Origin: Martinezella multihospitum
Lineage (GTDB): Bacteria > Pseudomonadota > Alphaproteobacteria > Rhizobiales > Rhizobiaceae
Assembly: GCF_900094585.1 (NCBI RefSeq)
Contig: NZ_FMAG01000002.1
Location: forward strand, 450,007 to 514,006
Direction of reading: 5' to 3'
Length of the DNA stretch: 64,000 nt
Part shown: piece after piece, positions 24,400-33,400 of the stretch
Position numbering within the stretch: the stretch's first letter is position 1
Layout of the letters: each line of letters opens with the position of its first letter
The notes under the pieces: generated by a model
Databases searched by the model: none
Seen by the model: only the letters and a program-made list of their open reading frames with translations
What the model was told of the DNA's origin: nothing
Translations under genes and position numbers: made by a program

Positions 24400-24474
24400 C
24401 TACGCACAGGCCCGCCTCCGCTGAGAGCAGCGGTACGAATAAAATCGTGCGGAATATGCGTGAGCGAAAGACAT
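24400..24474 (-). CDS. Leader peptide rich in Phe and Tyr
   Basis: A 24-codon ORF (MSFAHAYSARFYSYRC..., stop TAG at 24402-24400) with two Phe and three Tyr in codons 3-14, including the dense run FYSY. It ends 31 bases before the terminator stem. This is the arrangement of an attenuation leader: ribosomes stalling at Tyr or Phe codons would let the downstream region refold. A CTGT-G-CGT/ACG-ACAG pairing between leader end and spacer gives a possible competing stem. RBS is weak (GTAGAGA). Confidence 0.7.
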   Translation of the reverse strand: MSFAHAYSARFYSYRCSQRRRACA

Positions 24475-24661
24475 GGGCTGTCTCTACGATAAAAAATGCG
24501 CGGTGTCGATGAGGAAGATTGGGATTTCGGACGGCAGGCTGCAGAAGCGTCATTTGCCAGCCAAACTGTCTGCCGGGCGCCTACGTCCGTTGTTCCTATG
24601 TCCTCCGAGTCGATTTTGAACCGGCCCTCAGAAAATGACTAACCCCTGTCTCGGAAGGACC

Positions 24662-24687
24662 GGCCCGACTTCGCTGGAAGTCAGGCC
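24662..24687 (-). terminator. Hairpin after porin gene
   Basis: GGCC(C)GACTTC-GCTG-GAAGTC(A)GGCC, eleven positions with one mismatch, 52 bases beyond the porin stop. There is no clear T-run, so Rho-independent termination is uncertain. Confidence 0.45.
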
Positions 24688-24738
24688 GATCCCCATCCGA
24701 TCAGGGGTCAAGTCAGATCAGATCTCGTAAACGAGCTA

Positions 24739-25800
24739 TTAGAAGCTGCGCTGGAAGCGGAGAATGCCAGCCCACTGGTCCTGATTGATGGAGTCCCAGT
24801 TGGTGTAGGAAACTTCCGGCGTGATCTGCAGGTTCTTGACCGGGTTCCACTTGACGTTCGCGGTAGCGGCGAAGATCTTCGAGTCGGTGTAGGCAACCTG
24901 AGCGTTAGCCTGCAGCTTTTCGTTGATCGGAACGGTGACGCCGCCCCAAACAGCCCAGTCGCCCCAGCCGATACCCTTGGCAGGGCCGGCGCCATTGGCG
25001 TTTGCGTACTTGTTCAGCTTGTCGCCATCGGTGTTCCAGCCGCCCATCAAGAAGGCCTTGAAGACGCCGAAGTCGGCATCGACGCGAGCCTTGATGGCGC
25101 CTTCTTCGACGATGGAGTCATAACCACCGACGATCTTGAAGCCGAAGTTGCCAGCCTTGTAGCCAGCACCAGCAACGACGTCGGGCAGGTAGTGGTTGGT
25201 GCTGTCTTCGCCGTTGGCACCCTTGGCGCCCGAACCGGAGTTGCTGTCTTCAACCGAGACCACAGCCGTGAAGCCGTTGCCGGCATCGTAGTTGTAGGTC
25301 AACTGGTTGAGTTCGTACGGGCCGTCATTGACCACGTCGTCGTTCATGACGCCGCCGGCGTAACCGATGTACGAGTTGTACTGGGAGTCAGCCTTACCGA
25401 CGAGGAAGCCGCCGAGGCTGATGTTTGCGAACAGCAGCTTCGTGGTGGTCGCGCCGCCATCCTGCCAGTCGAAGCGGATGACCGTGTTGGTCTTCAGCGG
25501 ACCGTATTCGGTGTCGGTCGCGGTGTCGACGCTCAGATGAGCACGCGTGTGCCAGAGAGTGCCATTGTGGCTGTCCGGGTTGTAGGCATCGTACCACTTG
25601 CCTTCGGTACGGACATAACCGCCGATCTTGAGGCAGGTTTCGCTGCCCGGAATGAAGAAGTAGCCAGCGCCATATGCGTCGCAAATGCGAACGTACTCAA
25701 GCGGTTCCGGCTCGGCAGCAACGATAGCGTCGGCTGCGTGAGCGCCAGAAACTGCTGCCAGGGCAGCAGCGGAGCCGAGAAGAAGGCTCTTGATGTTCAT
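24739..25800 (-). CDS. Alphaproteobacterial outer-membrane porin (RopA-like)
   Basis: A 353-residue porin: signal MNIKSLLLGSAAALAAVSGAHAAD, then the Porin_2-type opening EPLEYVRICDAYGAGYFFIPGSETCLKIGGYVR with two Cys, alternating beta strands throughout, and the classic C-terminal Phe (GILRFQRSF). It would form a trimeric diffusion pore in the outer membrane. GGAG five bases before the ATG supports this start over one 36 bases upstream. The upstream region is unusually AT-rich. Confidence 0.93.
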   Translation of the reverse strand: MNIKSLLLGSAAALAAVSGAHAADAIVAAEPEPLEYVRICDAYGAGYFFIPGSETCLKIGGYVRTEGKWYDAYNPDSHNGTLWHTRAHLSVDTATDTEYGPLKTNTVIRFDWQDGGATTTKLLFANISLGGFLVGKADSQYNSYIGYAGGVMNDDVVNDGPYELNQLTYNYDAGNGFTAVVSVEDSNSGSGAKGANGEDSTNHYLPDVVAGAGYKAGNFGFKIVGGYDSIVEEGAIKARVDADFGVFKAFLMGGWNTDGDKLNKYANANGAGPAKGIGWGDWAVWGGVTVPINEKLQANAQVAYTDSKIFAATANVKWNPVKNLQITPEVSYTNWDSINQDQWAGILRFQRSF

Positions 25801-26230
25801 AAATACTCCAATCCAATATAGATTGGGCATAGGCAATCGCGCCGAAAAATCGACGTGCCTTACCCTATCCCTGTTTAAAACCCCGACTCGGGAGAAACGG
25901 GCCCCACCCGCTTCTGGTCCTTATTAGAGACGAATTCCTGCAAAGTTATATGATATATTTTTCTCGGGATGACTTTTTCGTGAAATTTAAGTTCAAGTTG
26001 CAAGAAAGCAACATTCACAAACAAAATGCTAAGTGCTGCATAATATTGGCTACGTAATAGTCATTTTGGAGTAGAATAGCAGGGTTTATTGTATTCGAAT
26101 ATTATTTGATAATATTGTTGCGGCGCTCTGCCAAAAGCAATTGCCCATTTGATGGTTACACCACGTCATCGCCCTCTCGCAGTAGCCGAGGGGTGTCTAT
26201 GCAAGCCATCGCTGGCTCTTCCGGTAGAGG
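25801..26230. other. AT-rich upstream region of the porin gene
   Basis: A 430-base gap far richer in A+T than its surroundings, mostly between 25920 and 26150. It contains AATATTAT-TTG-ATAATATT (26098-26116), perfect 8-base arms, and CCAAT-CTAT-ATTGG near the porin RBS (25810-25823). The promoter and long leader of the porin probably lie here; no ORF is credible. Confidence 0.5.
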
Positions 26231-26596
26231 TTAGTATGAGGCCGGTCGCTTCGAGGCTGAAACGATGAGTTTGCTCAATATAGAGCCGATCATGATGCCC
26301 CAGAGCCCGCTGGCCATGCCGACGATGATGTCGAGCGGTGAACCATAATTGCCACTTGCCAGCAGGTGCGAAACGGAAAGCGCCAACACGCTGCCAATCA
26401 TCAGGAGGCAAGTGAAGGACGGAGACTGCGGGTAGGCGAGGCGGGCAAGCATGCCTGCTACGCAGAGCGCAACGGCGCGAAAGATATCGAACGGATTGCC
26501 GAATGTGGCCTGCCAATTGAGATGCGCAAGCGTTACGCCGATAAGCGCCGCAATATAGGTCCAGGCAATAATCTTCAAAAACCGGTCTGATATCAT
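26231..26596 (-). CDS. Small four-helix membrane protein (VanZ-like)
   Basis: A 121-residue protein with four hydrophobic segments (residues 8-24, 37-51, 60-78, 84-106). TLAHLNWQATFGNPFDIFRAVALC resembles VanZ-family proteins. Function unknown. An in-frame TTG ten codons upstream is possible; the ATG was preferred. TATCAT-N6-ATGATA (26591-26608) spans its start codon. Confidence 0.55.
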   Translation of the reverse strand: MISDRFLKIIAWTYIAALIGVTLAHLNWQATFGNPFDIFRAVALCVAGMLARLAYPQSPSFTCLLMIGSVLALSVSHLLASGNYGSPLDIIVGMASGLWGIMIGSILSKLIVSASKRPASY

Positions 26597-26817
26597 GGAG
26601 ATATGATATAGCAGCGGCGAATACAAACGCCAGCCTGACGCCGCTGCGAAGATCGTTGGCGCACGGATCTAGCGCGCACATTTTATGTGGTTTCGAAATA
26701 TTCTGTTGCGGCGCGGTAAGATTTTCGGCGGTGTTCGGCCTTCGATTCGCCTTCTTGCTATGCCGCGGGCAGCGGGCGGACTGGCCGCGTTACTTTCCGG
26801 CCAGTCATCAATGCTGC

Positions 26818-28380
26818 TTAAGCTTTCGATACGCGAAGCGCATCCTCATCATCGTCCAGTTGCTCCGCATCTTCTGCGGCGGCGGGCGATGATGAGCGGC
26901 CGAGGAAGGAAAAGACGACGACGGCCGTCAGGACCGTGATGGCGGTCAGAAGCCAGAGGAGCGCGCTGAAGGCGTTACCATAACCCTGAATGAGGGCGTC
27001 ATGTCCGATCGCCGGCGCATTCGATACCGCGGCCGCCAGATTGCCTGTCACGAGCTGCTGCGCGGCCATCGCGGCGTGCTCGCCGGCGGATGCGCCGAGG
27101 TTCGACTGGATGAAGGCGGAGAGGATGGCACTGACGATGGCAAGCGCGACACCTTCGCCGGCGACGCGAGTGGTGCTGAAGATGCCGGTCGCCATGCCGG
27201 CCCGCTCCTTGGGGACGACACTGACGGCAAGCCCGTCCATCAGGCCCCAGGGCAAGCTGATGCCGACGCCAATCGTCAGCAGCGGACCGATGAGAGCGGA
27301 TGGGGCCGAGCCGGTGGTAAAATGACTAAGCCAGAAAAGGCCCGTCGCCGAGATGATGAGGCCGGTGCCGCAGATCGTTGCGGGGCTGAACCAGCGGGTG
27401 AGGAGCCCCGCGACGATCGGCAGGATGAGCAGCGGCGCCGAAAGCGCGACCATCATCCGCCCGGCAGCGATCTCGCTCATGCCTTCGATGCCGACGAAAC
27501 GCACGGGCAGCAGGATCAGCAAAACGACGAAGGCATAGGCGGGTGCTGCCGCCAGAAGCTGCACGCCGACGAAACGCGGATAGCGAAACAGGCCGAGATC
27601 CAGCATAGGTCGCTTCACGACACGCTCGATGATGCCGAAGGCGAAAAAGAACAGTGCGGCACCGACCAGCAGGGCGATGACGAGCGGGTCGCTCCAGCCG
27701 GTTTCCGGCGCGCGCAGCACGCCATAGGTGAAGAGCGTCAGGGCAAGCGTGAAGCTCAGTGCGCCCGGCCAATCCAACCCCGTCGCATCGGGATCTTTGG
27801 ATTCACGCAGAAAACAGGCGCCGAGGCCAAGTGCGAGCAATGCCAGCGCAACCACGAGGATGAAGATGGACGGCCAGCCGAAGGCATCGATCATCAGCCC
27901 GGATGCGATCGGCCCGAGGGCGAGACCGACGCCGAAGCTGGAACCGACGATGCTAAAGGCACGCATCCGCGCCGAGCCGTCGAATTCCTGGGCAAGCGAT
28001 GCCATGCCGCCGGAAAAAGCGGCGGCTGCGCCAAGGCCCTGCAGCGCGCGCAATATATCGAACCAGACGATGTTGTTGGCAACCGCCAATCCGGCCGAGA
28101 ATAGCGCGAAGCAGCCGACGCCGGTCAGAAAGATGCGCCGCCGGCCAAAGCTGTCCGCCAGGGCGCCGGATGCCATCAGGCAACTGCCGAAGGTCAGCAT
28201 GAAGGCGTTGGTGACCCAGTTGAGCGCGATCGGGCTGCCGCCGAGCGTGCGGCTGATGGCCGGCAAGGCAACGGCCGGGCCGGTGAATGTCAGCGGCATC
28301 GCCGCTGCAGCGCAGCAGACGGCGACGAGGACGAAGAATTTCTCGGTCGGACTTGCGACCTTTGTCTGGGGTGAGGTCAT
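26818..28380 (-). CDS. MFS drug/solute exporter, DHA2 type
   Basis: A 520-residue transporter with around 14 transmembrane segments. MFS signatures: GSCLMASGALADSFGRRRIFLTGV (motif A) after the second helix, and VGSSFGVGLALGPIASGLMIDAFGWPSIF (motif C of drug:H+ antiporters). The C-terminus is acidic (EDAEQLDDDEDALRV). Likely a proton-coupled exporter of an unknown compound. ATG at 28380 was chosen over a TTG 42 bases upstream. Divergent from a LysR regulator, which probably controls it. Confidence 0.88.
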   Translation of the reverse strand: MTSPQTKVASPTEKFFVLVAVCCAAAAMPLTFTGPAVALPAISRTLGGSPIALNWVTNAFMLTFGSCLMASGALADSFGRRRIFLTGVGCFALFSAGLAVANNIVWFDILRALQGLGAAAAFSGGMASLAQEFDGSARMRAFSIVGSSFGVGLALGPIASGLMIDAFGWPSIFILVVALALLALGLGACFLRESKDPDATGLDWPGALSFTLALTLFTYGVLRAPETGWSDPLVIALLVGAALFFFAFGIIERVVKRPMLDLGLFRYPRFVGVQLLAAAPAYAFVVLLILLPVRFVGIEGMSEIAAGRMMVALSAPLLILPIVAGLLTRWFSPATICGTGLIISATGLFWLSHFTTGSAPSALIGPLLTIGVGISLPWGLMDGLAVSVVPKERAGMATGIFSTTRVAGEGVALAIVSAILSAFIQSNLGASAGEHAAMAAQQLVTGNLAAAVSNAPAIGHDALIQGYGNAFSALLWLLTAITVLTAVVVFSFLGRSSSPAAAEDAEQLDDDEDALRVSKA

Positions 28381-28513
28381 CGGATTACCGTTGAGTTCGA
28401 GCAAGGGGAAAGCGGCGGGCAACTTTGGGAGTGATGCAGACCAGGATGGCCACCCCGCGCTTCAAATGACCTAAGCAAGATATATTTGCTGTAATCCGGT
28501 GATAATTGCCCTA

Positions 28514-28536
28514 TTATTCCATATATACCGGAATAA
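28514..28536. promoter_or_regulatory. Operator-like inverted repeat, LysR/MFS gap
   Basis: TTATTCC-N9-GGAATAA, perfect 7-base arms, lies between the divergent MFS and LysR genes, 22 bases before the LysR start. It holds a T-N11-A core, the usual LysR-type recognition shape. Confidence 0.55.
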
Positions 28537-28558
28537 AACTCTCGAATGGAATGCACCC

Positions 28559-29482
28559 ATGGATCGTTTGAGCGGCTTGACGGCCTTTGTTCGCACGGCG
28601 GATCTCGGCAGCTTTGCTGCTGCCGGACGCGTGCTTGGCCTTTCGGCCTCCGCTGTCGGCAAGGCGGTCAGCAATCTGGAACATCAGCTTGGCGTCCGGC
28701 TGCTGCAGCGCTCCACGCGCAGCATTCGGCTGACCGAGGAGGGGCGCCTCTTTCACGAGCGTTGCCGGCGCGTGCTCGACGATCTCGACGATGCGCAAGC
28801 CTCGCTTGCGCAGGCGGTCGCCGTACCGCGCGGACGGTTGCGTGTCAGTGTGCCCATCGTCAGCTACCACTTCCTCTTGCCCGTCGTGCCGGAATTCGTG
28901 TCCCGCTATCCCGAGGTCGAGCTCGACATCGATTTCAACGACCGTATCGTCGATATGATCGAGGAGGGGGTCGATGTCGCGATCCGCAGCGGCGATCTGC
29001 CGGATTCGCGGCTGATATCGCGCACCTTGCGCCCGTTTCAGATGCTGCTCTGCGCCGCGCCCAGCTATCTCGAACGCTTTGGTCTTCCCGATTGCCCGCG
29101 TGATCTCAACCAGCATCTCGCCATCAGATTTCGCTTCCCTAATAGTGGCAAGCTGCAGGACTGGCCGCTGACGATGCCCGAAGATGAGTCGGAGCTGCGC
29201 ATGCGAACGGCCTTTTCCTGCAACAATATGGAGGCTGTGCGCGGCGCGACGGTTGCCGGCCTCGGCATCGGCTGCATGCCCGATTTCCTCGTGCGCAGCA
29301 CGCTTGCGGAAGGAAAGCTGCGAACGGTTCTCGACGATTTCATCGACGAACCCGGCCATTTCCATCTGATCTGGCCGTCCAATCGCCATATGTCGCCCAA
29401 GGTTCGGGTTTTCGTCGATTTTCTGAGCGAGAGACTTTTCGCGAAAAGCTGTGATGTTTTGCCTGGTATTTCCAGAACTTGA
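28559..29482 (+). CDS. LysR-family transcriptional regulator
   Basis: A 307-residue regulator with an N-terminal winged helix (MDRLSGLTAFVRTADLGSFAAAGRVLGLSASAVGKAVSNLEHQLGVRLLQRSTRSIRLTEEG) and a periplasmic-binding-like effector domain. The VDVAIRSGDLPDSRLISRTL motif places it with the YafC/DmlR-like group. Start at ATG 28559; the frame extends upstream but without homology. Likely represses or activates the divergent MFS exporter. Confidence 0.92.
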   Translation: MDRLSGLTAFVRTADLGSFAAAGRVLGLSASAVGKAVSNLEHQLGVRLLQRSTRSIRLTEEGRLFHERCRRVLDDLDDAQASLAQAVAVPRGRLRVSVPIVSYHFLLPVVPEFVSRYPEVELDIDFNDRIVDMIEEGVDVAIRSGDLPDSRLISRTLRPFQMLLCAAPSYLERFGLPDCPRDLNQHLAIRFRFPNSGKLQDWPLTMPEDESELRMRTAFSCNNMEAVRGATVAGLGIGCMPDFLVRSTLAEGKLRTVLDDFIDEPGHFHLIWPSNRHMSPKVRVFVDFLSERLFAKSCDVLPGISRT

Positions 29483-29529
29483 ATCAAGCTCTGCGTTGGC
29501 TGACGGAACAAGGGTCGATGGCAGCTCTT

Positions 29530-29925
29530 TCAGGTTAGGATCTCGGCGGCGAACACCTTCTGAACGATCTGCCAGCGCCCGTCGAGGTGAAAGCACGACA
29601 GCAGATCGGTCACCTCGCGGGGCGGGATCCGCAGGCGAAGCTTGAGCAGCGCCATGTCGCGGGTAATGGCGATGGAGAGGATCTGGTCGGTGCGTAGGCT
29701 GCCGGCATCCTGTGGCGAGGTCAGCTTCCGGACCGCATCGAGCCAGGCGGCAATGGGGGTAACCACGACGCTATTGCCATCGCCACGCCTGGTGACCAGG
29801 GCCGCAGGGTCGAAGATGGTCGCGAATTTGTCGGCGTCCATCGTATAGGCGGCATCGAAGTAGGTTTTTGCCAAGGCGACCAAATTATCTATGTTTCCCA
29901 TCGGGAGCGTGTCCTGCTGTGTCAT
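29530..29925 (-). CDS. NTF2-like (SnoaL/lumazine-binding type) protein
   Basis: A 131-residue protein with the cone-shaped NTF2 fold: NLVALAKTYFDAAYTMDADKFATIFDPAALVTRRGDG at the start, and a C-terminal strand pair ending FHLDGRWQIVQKVFAAEI. Such proteins bind small ligands or act as isomerases; the family does not tell the reaction. GAAGGGA seven bases before ATG 29925 settles the start. Divergent from the next LysR gene. Confidence 0.75.
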   Translation of the reverse strand: MTQQDTLPMGNIDNLVALAKTYFDAAYTMDADKFATIFDPAALVTRRGDGNSVVVTPIAAWLDAVRKLTSPQDAGSLRTDQILSIAITRDMALLKLRLRIPPREVTDLLSCFHLDGRWQIVQKVFAAEILT

Positions 29926-29980
29926 GGTGGTTCCCTTCAACTCTAGTGTCCGGCAAAGTATATGGGCGGAGCGGCACTGA

Positions 29981-29998
29981 TTAGTCAGTGCGCACTAA
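29981..29998. promoter_or_regulatory. Operator-like palindrome, LysR/NTF2 gap
   Basis: TTAGT-N8-ACTAA with an inner perfect palindrome AGTGCGCACT (29987-29996), between divergent genes and 39 bases before the LysR start. Confidence 0.5.
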
Positions 29999-30036
29999 CC
30001 GGCCTTGTAAGCTGAGCTAAGTAATTGAGGGCGATT

Positions 30037-31017
30037 ATGAAACCTTCCCTTCTGTCTGCCGGAGACTTCAACCAGCTCCGTGCCTTCGTGGCCGTCGCCG
30101 GCTCATTGAATTTCAGCCGGGCGGCCGAGAATCTCGGCGTGTCATCCTCAGCGCTCAGCCAGATGGTCCGAGGACTCGAGGAGCGGGTTGGGGTCAGCTT
30201 GTTCAACCGCACCACCCGCAGCGTCTCCCTGACGGAAGCGGGGGCCAAGCTGTTCGAACGAGTACAGCCAGCCGTCGAGGAACTGGCGGAGGCGATGGGC
30301 GAGACCCGCGAGCGCCGCGCCCATCCCGCCGGGACCGTGCGGGTACACTGCTTCCGGGCGGCCGCGGACCTCCACCTGACGCCGATCCTTCGGGGGTTCA
30401 GCGACGCCTATCCGCAGGTGGTGCTCGACGTCACGCTCGACGATGCTGTCGTAGACATCGTGTCCGAGGGCTATGATGTCGCCATCCGCCTGGGGGAGGT
30501 GATCGACAAGGACCTCATTGCAGTGAAACTTGGCCCGGATCTGCGTCAGACTGCGGTCGCCTCACCCGATTATCTCGCCCGACACGGGACGCCGGCTCAT
30601 CCGCGCGACCTTCCTGCCCATCGCTGCATCGGCTGGCGCTGGCCAGGGCAGAAAACGCCATATAAATGGGAGTTCATGGAAAACGGTAAGTGGTTCGAGG
30701 TCACGATCGACGGCCCGCTGATCTCCAACACGAAGGACTTCGGGGTGCAGGCGGCGGTCGACGGAGTCGGTATTGCCTTCGCCAGCCAGCAGCTGATCGC
30801 ACCCCACATCGCCGAGGGCCGCCTTGTCGCGCTGCTCGAGACCTGGTCCGCCCCCTTTCCAGGTTATTATCTCTGCTATCCGGCCCAACGGCAGATGGCA
30901 CCGGCACTTCGGGCCGTGATCGACACAATCCGCGGCGGCCCGGTTAAGAGTAACGGCGTCGAAACGGCCACGGCGATCCGCGCGGCTGTTCCTCAAGGTT
31001 TACGCCTACACCGATAG
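30037..31017 (+). CDS. LysR-family transcriptional regulator
   Basis: A 326-residue regulator. The winged helix reads DFNQLRAFVAVAGSLNFSRAAENLGVSSSALSQMVRGLEERVGVSLFNRTTRSVSLTEAG and the effector domain includes VDIVSEGYDVAIRLGEVIDKDLIAVKLGPDLRQTAVASPDYLARHG, as in DmlR/PgrR relatives. The ATG follows GAGGGCG; an in-frame TTG four codons earlier is less likely. It is divergent from the NTF2-like gene, its probable target. Confidence 0.92.
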   Translation: MKPSLLSAGDFNQLRAFVAVAGSLNFSRAAENLGVSSSALSQMVRGLEERVGVSLFNRTTRSVSLTEAGAKLFERVQPAVEELAEAMGETRERRAHPAGTVRVHCFRAAADLHLTPILRGFSDAYPQVVLDVTLDDAVVDIVSEGYDVAIRLGEVIDKDLIAVKLGPDLRQTAVASPDYLARHGTPAHPRDLPAHRCIGWRWPGQKTPYKWEFMENGKWFEVTIDGPLISNTKDFGVQAAVDGVGIAFASQQLIAPHIAEGRLVALLETWSAPFPGYYLCYPAQRQMAPALRAVIDTIRGGPVKSNGVETATAIRAAVPQGLRLHR

Positions 31018-31287
31018 TGCGCGGCGCACCGTCGCCAAGTGCATCCGTAAGAATTTTCCGAAACGGCGCCATTACCAATTGCTTTTCTCGAGCATGATCA
31101 CCAGCAGGTTTTCAACCGCTGACGGTTGGCGCCTCGTGTGTCCGACAAAGCCTGTAGTGACGAATGAATCGCTATGCCCCCATTGGGTCGAAAGCTGCCG
31201 TCCGATGCTGGCTTTTGCCATGTTGACTGCAAATCGAGCCAGGGGCCATAAAAGCCTGCCTGCAACTCCCAAGATTTGGAAATCCCG

Positions 31288-32346
31288 ATGAGCCGCTTCT
31301 GGAGCCCGATTGTTCATTCCCTGATCCCCTATGTCGCCGGCGAGCAGCCGACCACGGGCGGGATAACCAAGCTCAATACCAATGAGAGCCCCTACGGTCC
31401 TTCGCCATCGGCGCTGGAGGCGATCTCGAAGGCCACGTCAGACACGCTCCGGCTCTATCCCGATCCGACGGCGCGGGAACTGCGCGTCGCAATTGCCGAA
31501 AGCTTCGGGCTCGACAGCGGCGAAGTCTTCGTCGGCAACGGATCGGACGAGGTTCTGGCCCATACGTTCCAGGCGCTGCTCAATCATGAAGAGCCTCTGC
31601 TTTTCCCCGACATCAGCTACAGCTTCTATCCGACCTATTGCCGCCTCTATGGTGTCACGTTTCGGCAGGTTCCGGTCGATGCCGAGATGCGGGTCCGGCT
31701 TGACGATTATCGTCAGCCCTGCGGTGCAATCATCCTGCCCAATCCCAACGCGCCGACAGGCATCGGCCTGCCTTTGGCTGATATCGAAACCCTTCTCCGC
31801 GAACATCCCGATCAGGTTGTCGTCATCGATGAAGCCTATGTCGATTTCGGCGGCGAGAGCGCCGTTCCGCTTGTCCGGACATATCCGAACCTCTTGGTGA
31901 TCCAGACCCTGTCGAAGTCGCGCGGGCTTGCCGGTCTGCGCGTTGGCTTCGCCGTAGGGCAACGGCCGCTGATCGAGGCTCTGGAAAGGGTCAAGGACAG
32001 CTTCAATTCCTATCCTCTCGACCGGCTTGCGCAGGCGGGTGCCGTGGCGGCCTGGAAGGACCGGGACTGGTTCGAGCGTCATCGCGCCATGATCATCGCC
32101 AGCCGGGAACGTCTGGCCGCCGCGCTCGAGGGGCTGGGCTTTGACGTCCTCCCGTCATCCACCAATTTTGTGTTCGCGCGGTATCCGGGCCGACCAGGTG
32201 CGGAGCTGGCGGCGGAGCTGCGCAGCAGGAACATTCTGGTAAGGCGGTTTTCTGCCGAGCGCATCAGTGATTTCCTGCGCATCACGATTGGAACGGATGA
32301 GGAGTGTGACCGCCTGGTGGCGGCGCTCGGCGAGATATTGCAGTGA
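31288..32346 (+). CDS. hisC: Histidinol-phosphate aminotransferase (HisC family)
   Basis: A 352-residue PLP fold-type I aminotransferase. The HisC pattern [17 protein letters not shown] opens the protein; [35 protein letters not shown], and the PLP lysine K210 in [15 protein letters not shown] follow; [23 protein letters not shown] closes it. It converts imidazole acetol phosphate to histidinol phosphate, or serves aromatic amino acids in some paralogues; no other his gene is nearby, so it may be a second copy. Start: ATG 31288 rather than the TTG at 31276. Its last 147 bases reappear downstream. Confidence 0.9.
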   Translation: MSRFWSPIVHSLIPYVAGEQPTTGGITKLNTNESPYGPSPSALEAISKATSDTLRLYPDPTARELRVAIAESFGLDSGEVFVGNGSDEVLAHTFQALLNHEEPLLFPDISYSFYPTYCRLYGVTFRQVPVDAEMRVRLDDYRQPCGAIILPNPNAPTGIGLPLADIETLLREHPDQVVVIDEAYVDFGGESAVPLVRTYPNLLVIQTLSKSRGLAGLRVGFAVGQRPLIEALERVKDSFNSYPLDRLAQAGAVAAWKDRDWFERHRAMIIASRERLAAALEGLGFDVLPSSTNFVFARYPGRPGAELAAELRSRNILVRRFSAERISDFLRITIGTDEECDRLVAALGEILQ

Positions 32347-32400
32347 GCTGACGGCCTCCGACGGTCGCTGCAAGATAGAATGCCAGAAGGCCCGATTGAC

Positions 32401-33351
32401 TCAGTCAAACCGAACCGCAGTGGTGTTGGCGCCGCAAAGCAGCACGGCCACCCGCTCGTCCGGTGCGGGGACATATTTGCCGGCAAGGAGTGCGGCAAAG
32501 GCCGCTGCGCCGCCGGGTTCGGCGACAATCCGCAGCCGATCCCACAAGGCCTGCTGTGCGAGGCGGATTTCATCGTCGGATACCAGCACAGGGCGCTGCA
32601 CATAGGCCTGGGCAATCGGGAACATGATGTCTCCGACACGCTTCGGCGCAAGTGAATCCGCGGCAATGCTGCCTGCCGGCGCATCGACGGGTTTACCGGC
32701 CTCGAAGGCCTTCCAGAGTGTCGGCGCTCCGTCCGGCTCGACAGCGACGACACGGACGCGACCCCGGAACCAGGCGGCAATGCCGCCGATCAGTCCGCCG
32801 CCGCCGACCGCAACCAGCAGCGTGTCGATATCGGGAATATCCGCCTCGATCTCGAGCCCGACGGTTCCTTGTCCCAGCAGGGTCTCGGTCTGGTCAAAGG
32901 CATGGATCGCCATGGCACCCTTTTCCGCGACCCATTTCTGGCTGGCCGCCAGCGCATCGGCATAGCGCTCGCCGCCGATCACGAGGTCGGCTCCGTAGCC
33001 ACGGATGCGCTCGGCCTTGGCTGGCGATGTCACGCTCGGCACGAAGATCGTCGCCGGAATTCCGAGCCGCATCGCCGTATAGGCGACCGCCGCACCGTGA
33101 TTGCCGCCGGATGCCGCAACGACGCCCGCCTTCGGCACATCTCTGCCGAGCAGGCTGGAAAAGGCACCTCGCACCTTGAAGGTGCCGGAATGCTGCAGGA
33201 ACTCGAGCTTGAAATCCACAGAACCGGGAGCGAGGCCGAAGTCCGCCAAATCCGCTCGCAGAACCGGCGTATGACGGACATGCGGACGAATCCGCTTTTC
33301 GGTTTCTGTAATGCGTTCCGGGGTGATCATCGTATCGGCAAGCATCGGCAT
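32401..33351 (-). CDS. Threonine/serine dehydratase
   Basis: A 316-residue fold-type II PLP enzyme. PLP lysine K59 lies in QHSGTFKVRGA; VVAASGGNHGAAVAYTA and the glycine loop VAVGGGGLIGGI bind the cofactor. There is no C-terminal regulatory domain, so this is the short catabolic type, deaminating threonine to 2-oxobutyrate (or serine to pyruvate). It is convergent with hisC (54 bases) and divergent from an ArsR-type gene. Confidence 0.88.
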   Translation of the reverse strand: MPMLADTMITPERITETEKRIRPHVRHTPVLRADLADFGLAPGSVDFKLEFLQHSGTFKVRGAFSSLLGRDVPKAGVVAASGGNHGAAVAYTAMRLGIPATIFVPSVTSPAKAERIRGYGADLVIGGERYADALAASQKWVAEKGAMAIHAFDQTETLLGQGTVGLEIEADIPDIDTLLVAVGGGGLIGGIAAWFRGRVRVVAVEPDGAPTLWKAFEAGKPVDAPAGSIAADSLAPKRVGDIMFPIAQAYVQRPVLVSDDEIRLAQQALWDRLRIVAEPGGAAAFAALLAGKYVPAPDERVAVLLCGANTTAVRFD

Positions 33352-33400
33352 CTCGCGGGCAGAGGTTGACAGGAACTTTGTTACTTAGCAAACTGACGAA

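Noticed and set aside
26591..26608. TATCAT-N6-ATGATA as an operator of the VanZ-like gene
   Set aside because: Arms are short and AT-rich and include the start codon; symmetry alone is weak evidence.
26166..26681. 171-codon minus-strand frame overlapping the VanZ-like gene
   Set aside because: The overlapping frame gives a proper four-helix membrane protein, while this one is Cys/Arg-rich without structure.
31072..31317. 81-codon minus-strand frame between LysR and hisC
   Set aside because: No RBS, no recognisable family, and it overlaps the hisC start; I see only noncoding sequence here.
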